Made by a program: the position numbers and the translations under genes. Positions 1 to 8,151 of a stretch of DNA of 64,000 nucleotides are shown here, piece after piece (positions within the stretch are counted from its first letter, which is position 1; each line of letters starts with the position of its first letter). Source of the stretch: Verrucomicrobiota bacterium (lineage in GTDB: Bacteria; Verrucomicrobiota; Verrucomicrobiia; Limisphaerales; PALSA-1396); contig JACQFP010000046.1 in NCBI GenBank assembly GCA_016200005.1, forward strand, positions 78,743-142,742, written 5' to 3'. The notes under the pieces were generated by a model. The model did no database searches. It was not told the origin of the DNA and saw only the letters and a program-made list of their open reading frames with translations.

Positions 1-512
1 ACCTCACAGCGCTGCTGGACTATCTGATGTTGCGCGACCGAGCGATGCCGGCGACGAACCCGCCGACCCAAAGACCCGTTTACAGCTTCGCGGGCTACCC
101 GAGGTTTTTCGACAACGAGGGCTACCCCGCCAACAAACCGCCGTGGGGCACGCTCAACTGTCTGGATCTCAACACCGGAAAACTTCTTTGGAAAGTGCCG
201 CTCGGGGAATTTCCGGAATTGACCGCGCAAGGTGTGCCGAAGACCGGCACGGAGAATTACGGCGGCGCCATCGTCACCGCGGGCGGACTTGTTTTCTGCG
301 CCGGCACCCGCGATCGCAAGATCCGCGCGTTTGACAAGGACACGGGCGCGGAACTCTGGTCCACGACTCTGCCGTGGGTGGGCAACGCGCCGCCGGCAAC
401 CTATCAGATTGATGGCCGGCAATTCATCGTCATCGCCGCAACGGGCAGCAAACTTGAGTCCCAACGTGGCGACGCTTACGTGGCGTTCGCCCTGCCATCG
501 GCCAAGCCATGA
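1..512 (+). CDS. PQQ-type quinoprotein dehydrogenase, C-terminal part
   Basis: The 5' end lies outside the window; the open frame runs in from base 3 and stops at 512, giving about 169 residues. The visible part carries beta-propeller blade motifs typical of PQQ-dependent alcohol/glucose dehydrogenases: '[11 protein letters not shown]', then '[18 protein letters not shown]', then '[12 protein letters not shown]', and a closing 'FIVIAATG' strand. Known members are periplasmic, membrane-associated enzymes that oxidise sugars or alcohols with pyrroloquinoline quinone. The substrate cannot be read from this fragment. Its TGA overlaps the ATG of the next gene by ATGA, so the two are probably translated together. 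Confidence 0.85.
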   Translation, partial: LTALLDYLMLRDRAMPATNPPTQRPVYSFAGYPRFFDNEGYPANKPPWGTLNCLDLNTGKLLWKVPLGEFPELTAQGVPKTGTENYGGAIVTAGGLVFCAGTRDRKIRAFDKDTGAELWSTTLPWVGNAPPATYQIDGRQFIVIAATGSKLESQRGDAYVAFALPSAKP

Positions 513-1216
513 ACCTTCACCACCAAGGCCGACGTGGTTTCACGCTGATCGAATTGCTGGTGGTCATTGCCATCATCGCCATTCTGGCGAGCCTGCTGTT
601 GCCGGCGTTGGCGAGAGCGAAGTCCAAGGCGCGGCAAACCTCCTGCCTCTCCAACCTCCGCCAGATCGGGCTTGGCTTTACGCTTTACCTCGGAGACGAC
701 GCCGACCGCTTTCCCGACGAACGTCCGTTGAAGACCGCGCTCGGCTACCGCCCGTGGACCGACTGGCCGCCGTCCGACCCGCGCGGCGGATGGGCGGCGC
801 TCACGCTCACCAATTATCTCGGCGGTTCGCAGGTCTGGCTTTGCCCGGAACTCGCCGCGTCCGCGCAACTGCGCAATCTGCCGCAATGCGTGCAGCTCGC
901 CCGCACCAACGATCCCGCGTCGGCCGTCGGTTACTGGCTCTGGCGCTTCGACCGCATAGACGATCCCGTGCCGCTCGACAACTTCTGGCGCAAGACCCCG
1001 GAACAGGCGTGGCGCGATTTGCGGGAGGCGAATAATCCGGCGGCGGGCCGACCGGAATCCTTGGGCGAAGTGGAGTTCGCGGTTGATCCGTATTTTCCCA
1101 AGACCGCGCCCACTGTGGCCGCCGAACTCAAGGGCGGTGCCGTTCACCGTGGCGGGCGCAACCGGCTGCTGTTGGACCAGCACGTGGATTTTCTGCGCGA
1201 CGCACGCCTCCGATGA
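509..1216 (+). CDS. Prepilin-like secreted protein (type II pseudopilin leader, H-x9-D motif)
   Basis: This 235-residue protein starts with a short basic leader followed by '[17 protein letters not shown]', the type IV prepilin cleavage/methylation signal and hydrophobic helix, then '[16 protein letters not shown]'. Near the C-terminus '[12 protein letters not shown]' matches the H-x9-DG motif of the large prepilin-like family expanded in Verrucomicrobiota and Planctomycetota, with Q in place of G. The start overlaps the previous stop codon as ATGA. Such proteins are thought to be exported and anchored by the helix; a specific role is not known. Three further relatives occur in this window. 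Confidence 0.85.
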   Translation: MNLHHQGRRGFTLIELLVVIAIIAILASLLLPALARAKSKARQTSCLSNLRQIGLGFTLYLGDDADRFPDERPLKTALGYRPWTDWPPSDPRGGWAALTLTNYLGGSQVWLCPELAASAQLRNLPQCVQLARTNDPASAVGYWLWRFDRIDDPVPLDNFWRKTPEQAWRDLREANNPAAGRPESLGEVEFAVDPYFPKTAPTVAAELKGGAVHRGGRNRLLLDQHVDFLRDARLR

Positions 1217-1322
1217 GGACTTCCCGCGTGTTGCGTTCCGGGAACGGCGCCTAGTTACGTTCTCAAGGAAAGCAGAAACGCAACTCTCTCGAGAAGGAAG
1301 CGAGTTACTTGAATCTACTGTT

Positions 1323-1410
1323 TGCCAGAATTAATTTCCGACTTGCCCCTCACCCCATCCTTCTCCCCATCCGATGGGGAGAGGGTGGTCGAAGACCGGG
1401 TGAGGGAGTC
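1323..1410. repeat. Dispersed palindromic element (copy 1)
   Basis: The core is a perfect 10-bp inverted repeat TCTCCCCATC-C-GATGGGGAGA at 1362-1382, nested in an outer pair CCCTCACCC / GGGTGAGGG. The flank GCCAGAATTAATTTCCGA and the string GGTGGTCGAAGACCGGGTGA recur in inverted form at 17344-17409 and 17568-17640, so this is a member of a dispersed family, not a one-off hairpin. Confidence 0.75.
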
Positions 1411-1814
1411 TGTGTGTTGCGTTGCTATTACATTGAAACCTACGACACCAGAGTTAGGATTTTCAATCAAGGATCATTCTGAAAGGTCAAGGATTGCACG
1501 CCTTCACTTCGATTTGACGCCGTCGCGCCGGAGTCTGCGGAGGTGGAAAAGTTGAGGGCTGAGCGTTGATGTTGCGGGTGCGGTTCAGGCAAGAAGCCGC
1601 GTTTGCCGTTATCCGCTTGCGCGTTGCGCGTCGTCCGTGTTGACTGTTCGCATGATCATCGCTGCAATCCTTCAACCTGACTCACCTCCACAAAGCCCGA
1701 ACGAGGGAATTGCTTTTGGGGAGCGCGCCCGCCTCGGGCGGTGCCGACGACGCCCTCGTCGCTGGCTTCGACAAGCGCTGGATCAGAGTTATTCGTTTGT
1801 TTGCCGCGCGAACG

Positions 1815-1838
1815 GTTCGGCGCGAGGGCGCGCCGAAC
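1815..1838. repeat. 10-bp inverted repeat upstream of the PTS permease
   Basis: GTTCGGCGCG (1815-1824) and CGCGCCGAAC (1829-1838) pair perfectly around AGGG. A second GC-rich stem, GCAGCC/GGCTGC, follows at about 1840-1857. A diverged copy of the same core, TTGGCGCGAGGGCGCGCTGAA, is present near 31657, so it is probably another dispersed element. Its position 65 bases before the permease start would also allow an attenuator role, which is inference. Confidence 0.5.
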
Positions 1839-1902
1839 GGCAGCCGGGGCGGCTGCGCTCCCCATGCGTTTCCGCTGCAGCAGTTCAGTCAAAGGAGGCC
1901 AT

Positions 1903-3162
1903 TTGAACCAGGCAACCGCGCTCCTGAACAAACACATCGTGCCGGCACTGACGGCGCTGAGCGAGAACACTTACTTGTCCGCCATCCGCGCCGGGATGGT
2001 GTCGGTGGTGCCGATGACCATCATCGGGGGTCTCTTCATGATCGTCGCCAACTTTCCGAGCGCGCATTGGGAAAAACTGGTCGAACCTTACGTCCAACTC
2101 CTGCAAGTTCCCGTGACGGCCACTTTCGGCCTGCTCGCTGTCTTTGTGTGCTTTGCCATCGGTTATGATCTGGGGAAGCAATTGAAGCAGGAAGCCATTG
2201 TGAGCGCGACGATGGCGACGCTGATCTTCCTGATGATTCAACTCAGATTGGGCGCAAAAGCCGACGACATAGACTTTTCGATGGACGGCCTTGGTTCGAA
2301 AGGGTTGTTCACCGCGGTCATCATCGCGCTGGTGTCGGTGCGCGTGCAGAAGTTTTTCACGGACAAAAACTTTGTCATCAAGCTGCCGGAGAATGTGCCG
2401 CCCATTGTTTACGAATCGTTTCTTTCTCTGAGTCCACTGTTCTTTCTGGTGCTGGTCTTCTGGGTGATCCGTTTTGTGTTGGGAGTGGATATCGACCATA
2501 TCGTGACTACCGTGTTCAAACCGGTGGTCTTCGCGCTCAATACGCTGCCTGGCATTCTGGCGTACGCGTTTCTGGTAACGATGCTGTGGTCGGTGGGCAT
2601 CAATGGGGACAACGCCATGGACGCCATCGTGGCCCCGATCTTTCTCCAATATCTGGCCGCGAATGTGGAGGCGGCGGCGGCGCACCAGCCCTTGCCATAC
2701 ATCACGGCCTTGGGGTTCTTTACCATCTTCGTCAATGTCGGCGGGACGGGAGCAACGATTGCGCTTGCGCTGATCATGTTGAACTCAAAAGAACCGGGCT
2801 ACCGCAAAGTCAGCCGGCTCTCGCTGCCGACGCAGATTTTTCAGATCAACGAGCCGATCTTCTTCGGATTCCCCATTGTGCTGAATCCGATTTTTATGAT
2901 TCCGTACATCCTCAACGCGTTGATCCTAACGGCCAGCACCTATCTGCTGATTGACTGGGGCGTGATCCACAAACCGTTCATCAATGTGCCTTGGACGACG
3001 CCGCCGATCATCGGGCATTATCTGGTTTCCGGTGGAGACTGGAAGGCTGCCGTCTGGGGGGCCATGTCGATTGTGATCGCCATGATGGTTTATTATCCGT
3101 TTGCCAAGGCCGCCGAACGGCAGCGCTTGAAAGCCGAGGCGGAAGGCAAGGCACATGAATAA
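1903..3162 (+). CDS. PTS EIIC-like permease, lactose/cellobiose family
   Basis: The product is a polytopic membrane protein of 419 residues. I chose the TTG at 1903 because a strong AAAGGAGG ribosome site sits four bases upstream at 1891-1898; the frame is open further upstream but lacks coding character. Family signs are 'MVSVVPMTIIGGLFMI' near the N-terminus, 'GINGDNAMDAIVAPIF' mid-protein, and 'INEPIFFGFPIVLNPIFMIP', the conserved substrate-site loop of lactose/cellobiose EIIC proteins. Length fits the family (about 420-450). No EIIA, EIIB, HPr or glycosidase gene is nearby, so it may use partners encoded elsewhere or act as a phosphorylation-independent permease. The fold call is firm; the sugar is not. 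Confidence 0.85.
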   Translation: MNQATALLNKHIVPALTALSENTYLSAIRAGMVSVVPMTIIGGLFMIVANFPSAHWEKLVEPYVQLLQVPVTATFGLLAVFVCFAIGYDLGKQLKQEAIVSATMATLIFLMIQLRLGAKADDIDFSMDGLGSKGLFTAVIIALVSVRVQKFFTDKNFVIKLPENVPPIVYESFLSLSPLFFLVLVFWVIRFVLGVDIDHIVTTVFKPVVFALNTLPGILAYAFLVTMLWSVGINGDNAMDAIVAPIFLQYLAANVEAAAAHQPLPYITALGFFTIFVNVGGTGATIALALIMLNSKEPGYRKVSRLSLPTQIFQINEPIFFGFPIVLNPIFMIPYILNALILTASTYLLIDWGVIHKPFINVPWTTPPIIGHYLVSGGDWKAAVWGAMSIVIAMMVYYPFAKAAERQRLKAEAEGKAHE

Positions 3163-3499
3163 GGCGGCCGCCAAATTGCGTTTCCGAAAAACCCACCTCT
3201 GACCCCTCCCAGGAGGGGAACAAGGTGCGGGGGACACACGCTCTCCCTGCGAAGAACGAACGGGGAGAGAGCCGGAGAGAGGGGTGGTCCAAATACAAGC
3301 GCCTCCTCTCCCCAGCCCTCTCCTCTCTCCTTCGTCCGGAGGAGAGGGAGGTAAAACACGTTTATTCTACGGATTACCGCCGAGGTTTTGTACCAGTTCC
3401 CACATCGGAGCAGTGGTTTCGGGGATTCACTGAATTCTTTTCGGCCACCACATTCCCTCTGTTCCGGCCTCGCGTTCCATCCGCCGCCCGCAACTTGAA
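3163..3499. other. Intergenic region between convergent genes, rich in palindromes
   Basis: This 337-base gap lies between the ends of the permease and the LysR gene. It holds a repeat unit at 3190-3220 and a longer purine/pyrimidine-biased palindromic stretch at about 3239-3352, with CTCTCCCTGCG / CGGGGAGAGAG and CCTCTCCTCTCTCC / GGAGGAGAGGGAGG arms. I see no gene. The hairpins could end transcription from both sides. Confidence 0.55.
3190..3220. repeat. Half-copy of the ACCCACCCCTGACCCCTCCC palindrome family
   Basis: The unit reads ACCCACCTCTGACCCCTCCC followed by AGGAGGGGAA, with CCCCTCC/GGAGGGG as its stem. The same unit is found at 24667-24742, 37263-37348 and 42219-42247. Confidence 0.75.
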
Positions 3500-4432
3500 T
3501 CAAATGTTTTTTCTGCGCGCGCGGGTTTCGTTCCAAAGCCGCTTCGCTTGTTGCCATTCAAAAACCAGATTGCGAAAAGCGTTGGCGGACGGCGAATCAT
3601 TGTCGTCTGACCAAACCATGACGAGGTCCACGGTGTGTGTCGGCGTCAACGGTCGGAAAACCAGAGGCCGTCCTGCGCCAAGCGAAACGATACTGTCAGA
3701 AACGATTCCCAATCCCGAACCCGCTTCGACGTAACTGAGCACGGTGCTGATGAGGCTGGGCGTATGCGCGAGCCGGGGCCTGAACCGCGCGCGCCGGCAA
3801 GCGGCCAGAACAGCGTCGTGCAAACCAACGCCTTCGCGGCGAGCTAGGACGATCAAGGGTTCGTTCTTGAGGGCGCGCCACGGTATGGAACAGGCTTTGG
3901 CGAGCGGATGTCCTTTCGCCAGCACGCCCCAAAGCGGTTCGCGCCGCAGCAGCACCGTGCGCAATCCAAGCGCATGATGCGCGAACACCGGCCGCGTCAA
4001 CCCGACGGCCAACCGCCCGCGCGCCACCATTTCCCAGACGCGTTCGGGAGTCCGCTCTTCCAGCACGATCGAAACACGCGGGTAACGCCGGCGAAATTCG
4101 CGCAGGATTCGTCCGAGAAATAACTGCACGGGCGGGCCGATGTAGCCGAGCCGCAGTTCGCCTTCTTCACCGGCTGCCGTTCGTTGGACACGCCGCAGGG
4201 TTTCGTCCAACCGCTGAAGCAGAAGTCCGGTTTCGCTCAAAAGCACGGCGCCGGCCGGGGTGAGCGTGACGGAGCGGCGATTGCGCGCGAGTAAAACCAC
4301 GCCGAGCTGTTCCTCCAATTCCTTCACGGTGCGGCTGAGGGCGGGTTGTGCGACGTGGAGACGGCGCGCCGCCTTGGAGAAGCTCAGTTCTTCCGCCACG
4401 GCCTGGAAGTATCGGAGATGCCGCAGTTCCAT
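3500..4432 (-). CDS. LysR-family transcriptional regulator
   Basis: The protein has 310 residues, the normal length for LysR regulators. It opens with 'MELRHLRYFQAVAEELSF' and the winged helix-turn-helix 'SKAARRLHVAQPALSRTVKE', followed by an effector-binding domain of the periplasmic-binding fold. I take the ATG at 4432, which has AAGGA four bases upstream, rather than an ATG 33 bases earlier. The N-terminus resembles the aromatic/BenM-HcaR branch, though the effector is unknown. It is divergent from the ABC importer that starts at 4709, the usual layout for a LysR protein controlling its neighbour and itself. Confidence 0.92.
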   Translation of the reverse strand: MELRHLRYFQAVAEELSFSKAARRLHVAQPALSRTVKELEEQLGVVLLARNRRSVTLTPAGAVLLSETGLLLQRLDETLRRVQRTAAGEEGELRLGYIGPPVQLFLGRILREFRRRYPRVSIVLEERTPERVWEMVARGRLAVGLTRPVFAHHALGLRTVLLRREPLWGVLAKGHPLAKACSIPWRALKNEPLIVLARREGVGLHDAVLAACRRARFRPRLAHTPSLISTVLSYVEAGSGLGIVSDSIVSLGAGRPLVFRPLTPTHTVDLVMVWSDDNDSPSANAFRNLVFEWQQAKRLWNETRARRKNI

Positions 4433-4451
4433 GCTGTCCTTATACCATGAC

Positions 4452-4463
4452 GGCATAACTGCC
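4452..4463. promoter_or_regulatory. Possible operator between LysR gene and ABC operon
   Basis: GGCA-TAAC-TGCC is a short perfect dyad 20 bases upstream of the LysR start, in the divergent control region. LysR proteins bind such interrupted dyads, often T-N11-A. With only 12 bases of symmetry this may be chance. Confidence 0.25.
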
Positions 4464-4600
4464 ATAGCAAAAAGTGATTTCCATTATTGGCCGACCAAGG
4501 CCAAGATTTGGCAGGTAAAACGAGCGGCGCCGGTTCATGGCCGGACTCGACGATTTCAAAATCCCGCATCGGGACCATGAAACGGAAAACGGAAATCGGT

Positions 4601-4670
4601 CGGAGCGCGGACAGCCATGTCCGCAAGTTCCGAGGTTGTGGTCCGCGCGGACATGGCTGTCCGCGCTCCG
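4601..4670. repeat. 24-bp perfect inverted repeat in the leader of the ABC operon
   Basis: The arms run from 4601 to 4624 (CGGAGCGCGGACAGCCATGT...) and from 4647 to 4670 (...ACATGGCTGTCCGCGCTCCG). They are perfectly complementary over 24 bases with a 22-base loop. The right arm ends 38 bases before the lipoprotein start codon, so in mRNA it would form a very stable hairpin in the leader. It looks like a mobile palindrome rather than a terminator because there is no U-tract. Confidence 0.85.
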
Positions 4671-4708
4671 GGTGTTGGTTTATGGCTGGAGTTACGAAAG
4701 CACAGATT

Positions 4709-5824
4709 ATGACTATCACGAAACTGATCACGACCGCAGTGTTGGGCGCATTGTTCCTGACCGGCTGCAACCAAGGCCCGGACAAGGCGACGGATGCTTC
4801 GAACAAAGTCCGCGTCGGCTACATCGGCCTGACTTGCGAAGCGCCGATTTTCACCGCGGTCGAAAAAGGCTTCTTCAAAGAGGAGGGCCTCGACGTCTCG
4901 CTCGTGAAATGCGAGTGGAAGAATTACAAGGACGTGCTGGCGCTCGGCGGGTTCGACGTGACGCATCACCTGGTCATGTATTTTCTCAAGCCCATTGAAC
5001 AGGGACTGGACGTGAAGTTCACGGCGGGAATCCATCGCGGTTGTTTGCGCGTCCAGGCGTCCACCAAGGGCGACATCCGTTCGATAAAAGATTTGCGGGG
5101 CAAACGCATCGGTGTGCCGGGGATGGGAACGCCGCCGTTCATCTTCGCCAATCGCGTCCTTGGTGCGAATGGGATTGATCCAAGCAAAGAAATCACCTGG
5201 CTCGTCTTTCCCGCCGGTGAACTGGGACTGGCGTTGGACAAGGGCGAAGTGGATGCGGTAGCGGACTCCGAACCGATTGGCAGCATGCTTGTCGCGCAAG
5301 GAAAGGTCCGCAACATCGCCGATCAGGCGGCGGATCTTCCTTACAGTGAAGAATATTGCTGCGCTGTGTTGGTGAACGGGAAATTTCTCGCCCGCAACCC
5401 GAAAGCCACCGCTGCGGCAACCCGCGCGTTACTCAAAGCCGCCAAGTGGGTGGAGACCAATCCCGCCGCCGCGGCAAAATTGTCGGTCGAAGGGAAGTAT
5501 CTCGCTTCGACCGTGGACATGAACACGGTCGCGATTTCACATCTGCGCTACGTGCCGAGCGTTTCCGGCGCGGAGATTGCCGTCAAACTGGCATCGGCTG
5601 AAATGAAGACCGCCGGCATGCTCAGTCCAACCACCGATGTCGAAGATTTGGCCAAACGTGCGTTCGTGCATCTGGAAGGCGTTTCGGATGAATGGTTGAA
5701 GTCGCTACAGGCTGAAAAAGTGGCCGGGGCGCAGGTGACGCCGGAATGGGTTCATCGCCAATATGCGAAGTATAATCCAGCCGAGGTCTTTTGCGGGCCT
5801 TGCGCTCTTCCTACCGTTCAATGA
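4709..5824 (+). CDS. ABC importer substrate-binding lipoprotein (NitT/TauT type)
   Basis: The 371-residue protein begins 'MTITKLITTAVLGALFLTGC', a signal peptide ending in a lipobox (LTGC, Cys20), so it should be lipid-anchored. Mature-part motifs such as 'VRVGYIGLTCEAPIFTAVEKG', shortened here, 'FFKEEGLDVSL' and 'DLRGKRIGVPGMGTPPFIF' are typical of NMT1/SsuA-like binding proteins for nitrate, sulfonates, taurine or thiamine precursors. In-frame starts exist upstream (for example 4682), but 4709 gives a clean signal sequence. It is followed, with overlapping start and stop, by the permease and ATPase. The ligand cannot be told from sequence. Confidence 0.88.
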   Translation: MTITKLITTAVLGALFLTGCNQGPDKATDASNKVRVGYIGLTCEAPIFTAVEKGFFKEEGLDVSLVKCEWKNYKDVLALGGFDVTHHLVMYFLKPIEQGLDVKFTAGIHRGCLRVQASTKGDIRSIKDLRGKRIGVPGMGTPPFIFANRVLGANGIDPSKEITWLVFPAGELGLALDKGEVDAVADSEPIGSMLVAQGKVRNIADQAADLPYSEEYCCAVLVNGKFLARNPKATAAATRALLKAAKWVETNPAAAAKLSVEGKYLASTVDMNTVAISHLRYVPSVSGAEIAVKLASAEMKTAGMLSPTTDVEDLAKRAFVHLEGVSDEWLKSLQAEKVAGAQVTPEWVHRQYAKYNPAEVFCGPCALPTVQ

Positions 5825-6864
5825 ATACTTCGTTGGTGCAGGTCAAAGAGACAGTCCCGATCCCGGTGCCGGCGGAAAAAACGGCGCGCGAGGTCAATCG
5901 CATGTCGGCTTTATCGCCCAAGCCGCGTGTGCGAACTCTGCTGGCCGTGCCGGCGGCGACGTTGATTGCTCTGGCGGTTCATTTTTTTGTTTCAAACAAC
6001 GAACCAGTCGTGGACACGCGTACGTATTCTGTGTTTCTCGGCATTGTGCTGGGCGTGTTCCTGGCGGCGGCGGCAGTGCAATCATTCTGGCTGGGCCTGC
6101 GACGCTGGATGACGCATATCTGTCCGATTCTGGCCGCCGCAGTTTTGTCGTTGTGCTTGTGGGAAGTCATCACATCTGGTTTTCGCTGGTTGCCGCTGCC
6201 GTATTTTCCCAGTCCAGCCAGCGTGTTGCAAAGCATGGTCAATGATCGCGCGCTGCTGTTCGACAGCACCTGGCATTCGCTCCTCCTTCTGCTTTCGGGA
6301 TACGCTTTGGGGGTGGTTATCGCCTTGATCACGGGCATTTGCATCGGCTGGTTTCCGCACGCCCGCTACTGGGGCATGCCGCTGCTGAAAGTGGTCGGTC
6401 CCATTCCCGCGACGGCCTGGGTGCCGCTGGCGATGGTTCTCTCTCCGTCGGGAACTTATTCATCGGTTGGGCTGGTTGCGTTGGCCGTCTGGTTTCCGGT
6501 CGCGATGCTCACCATCTCCGGCATTGCCAACACCCGCGCGTCCTACCTCGACGTCGCGCGCACGCTGGGCGCGGACCAGAAATACCTCATCTTCCGCGTC
6601 GCCATTCCGGCGGCGATGCCGAGCATCTTCATCGGGTTGTTCATGGGCTTGGGCACGTCGTTTCTGACACTGATCGTGGCGGAGACCGTGGGTGTCAAAT
6701 CCGGGTTGGGTTGGTATGTCGCCTGGGCGCAGGGTTGGGCGGAATATGGAAAGGTCTTTGCCGCCTTGATCATCATGGCCGCGTTCTTCTCGACGATCAT
6801 GACGGCGCTGTTCAAGGTGCGCGACCGCGTGCTGGTCTGGCAGAAGGGAGTGATCAAGTGGTGA
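5821..6864 (+). CDS. ABC importer permease (SsuC/TauC type)
   Basis: The start ATG overlaps the previous TGA (ATGA at 5821). The product has 347 residues, longer than the usual 250-280 because of an N-terminal extension with two extra predicted membrane segments (about residues 38-80). The C-terminal half holds the transport domain with the cytoplasmic EAA-type loop around 'DVARTLGADQKYLIFRVAIP' and the preceding 'IPATAWVPLAMVL', both characteristic of nitrate/sulfonate/taurine permeases. It pairs with the ATPase encoded immediately downstream. Confidence 0.9.
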   Translation: MNTSLVQVKETVPIPVPAEKTAREVNRMSALSPKPRVRTLLAVPAATLIALAVHFFVSNNEPVVDTRTYSVFLGIVLGVFLAAAAVQSFWLGLRRWMTHICPILAAAVLSLCLWEVITSGFRWLPLPYFPSPASVLQSMVNDRALLFDSTWHSLLLLLSGYALGVVIALITGICIGWFPHARYWGMPLLKVVGPIPATAWVPLAMVLSPSGTYSSVGLVALAVWFPVAMLTISGIANTRASYLDVARTLGADQKYLIFRVAIPAAMPSIFIGLFMGLGTSFLTLIVAETVGVKSGLGWYVAWAQGWAEYGKVFAALIIMAAFFSTIMTALFKVRDRVLVWQKGVIKW

Positions 6865-7745
6865 CCGAGGCCGCGCACAGGGCGATGTCCGAAGGTTCCT
6901 CGCTCCGCCTCGTGGACGTGAGAAAGGAGTTTCCGGCGCCGGATGGCATGGAGTTTCGCACCGTGGCTTTGGACGGTGTGACCTTGTCGGTGGTGGCCGG
7001 TGAATTGGTTTCGCTCGTCGGCCCCAGTGGTTGCGGCAAATCCACGTTGCTGCGGCTCATTGCGGGCCTCGATACTCCGAACTCCGGTGAGCTTTGGGTC
7101 GGGAGCGAACCGATCAACAGTCCAAGTGCCGAACGCGGTCTGGTGTTTCAGGATCCCAACCTTTTTCCCTGGCTCACGGTGCGCCGCAACATTCAAGCGG
7201 GCCTGGTCGCGCGCGGTTTGCTGCATCAAAAGCGTCACGAGGTGGACGAATATGCGCGCCTCGTCGGTTTGGAAGGATTCGCCAACGCGTATCCGCACCA
7301 TCTCTCCGGCGGCATGGCACAGCGCGCGGCTCTGGCGCGGGCGTTGATCAACCATCCTAAAATTCTGCTGCTCGACGAGCCGCTGGGCGCGCTCGACGCC
7401 TTCACGCGGATGCGCATGCAGGACGAAGTGCTGCGGCTCTGGCAGGCGCGCCGCACGACGATGCTTCTGGTCACGCACGACATTGACGAAGCGATTTACA
7501 TGAGCGACCGCATCGTCATCATGACGCCGCGCCCCGGCCGCATCGAACGGACGATTCCGGTGACCCTCGCGCGGCCGCGTCTGCGCAGCAGTGCGGAATT
7601 CCTCCGCCTGCGGGGCGAGATTCTGGAGTTGCTCCATTTCTCCGGCAGTGCGGCGAGCGATGGCGACTTGAGCCTGAGCCTGCGACTGGACAACGGTGGG
7701 GCTGCCTCCAGCAATCCCGAGTTCAATTCTGAATCCGCTTCCTAA
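6861..7745 (+). CDS. ABC importer ATPase (SsuB/TauB type)
   Basis: I start at the GTG at 6861, which overlaps the permease stop (GTGA); an ATG at 6885 is the alternative. The protein (294 residues) has Walker A 'GPSGCGKST' at about residues 53-61, Q-loop 'FQDPNLFPWLTV', signature 'LSGGMAQRAALARAL', Walker B 'ILLLDEPLGALD' and the switch His in 'LLVTHDIDEA'. The 'DEAIYMSDRIVIM' tail is typical of the nitrate/sulfonate/taurine importers. All catalytic motifs are intact, so the importer should be functional. Confidence 0.95.
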   Translation: MTEAAHRAMSEGSSLRLVDVRKEFPAPDGMEFRTVALDGVTLSVVAGELVSLVGPSGCGKSTLLRLIAGLDTPNSGELWVGSEPINSPSAERGLVFQDPNLFPWLTVRRNIQAGLVARGLLHQKRHEVDEYARLVGLEGFANAYPHHLSGGMAQRAALARALINHPKILLLDEPLGALDAFTRMRMQDEVLRLWQARRTTMLLVTHDIDEAIYMSDRIVIMTPRPGRIERTIPVTLARPRLRSSAEFLRLRGEILELLHFSGSAASDGDLSLSLRLDNGGAASSNPEFNSESAS

Positions 7746-8151
7746 CCGAATACGTTTCCTTCAGATCAACGCGTGTTCCATCGCAGACCGCGAGGGACTT
7801 CTGGCTGACACGAAAGGTGTGGGCCGGGGCGGGCACGGTCCGGCGAACAAACTTTGCACTCGCACAGTTCAAACCCCTTGCACAGTGGAAGTTCGTTCGA
7901 TTATGCTCCCTCCGAAACACGACACGGTGAAGGAATACGACTGCCTTCGAATCGCGAACGGCTGATTTTATGAAAGGTGATTCCACGACCCAACGGTGGG
8001 GAGAATTTTGCCATGCCGAGATCGCGATTTCTCCCGCAGGCCCAGGGGGCCTTGGCCCTGCGCCGCTGGCGCGATTTTTGGCGACGTCCGGCAGGAGGTT
8101 GGCGGCGGTTCGTGGTTGTTCAAAGCTCAAAATCATTCACCCCAGGAACCC
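7746..8151. other. Intergenic leader upstream of the TonB receptor operon
   Basis: This 406-base stretch separates the ABC operon from the TonB receptor. I see no gene and no riboswitch motif I recognise; I looked in particular for a cobalamin-type core and did not find one. A GC-rich dyad (GGCCCAGGGGGCCTTGGCCC) lies near 8040. The promoter of the following operon should lie here. Confidence 0.45.

Larger units (their letters stand above)
1217..1902. other. Intergenic region with palindromic repeats, no gene seen
   Basis: About 690 bases separate the prepilin gene from the PTS permease. I see no reading frame with coding character. It contains a repeat element at 1323-1410 and hairpins at 1815-1838 and about 1840-1857. 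Around 1550-1590 there is a degenerate run of seven-base units (GTTGAGG, GCTGAGC, GTTGATG), like the heptamer arrays elsewhere in the window. Confidence 0.6.

Noticed and set aside
7746..8151. Cobalamin riboswitch before the TonB receptor
   Set aside because: TonB receptors are often preceded by one, but I could not find its conserved core in this leader.
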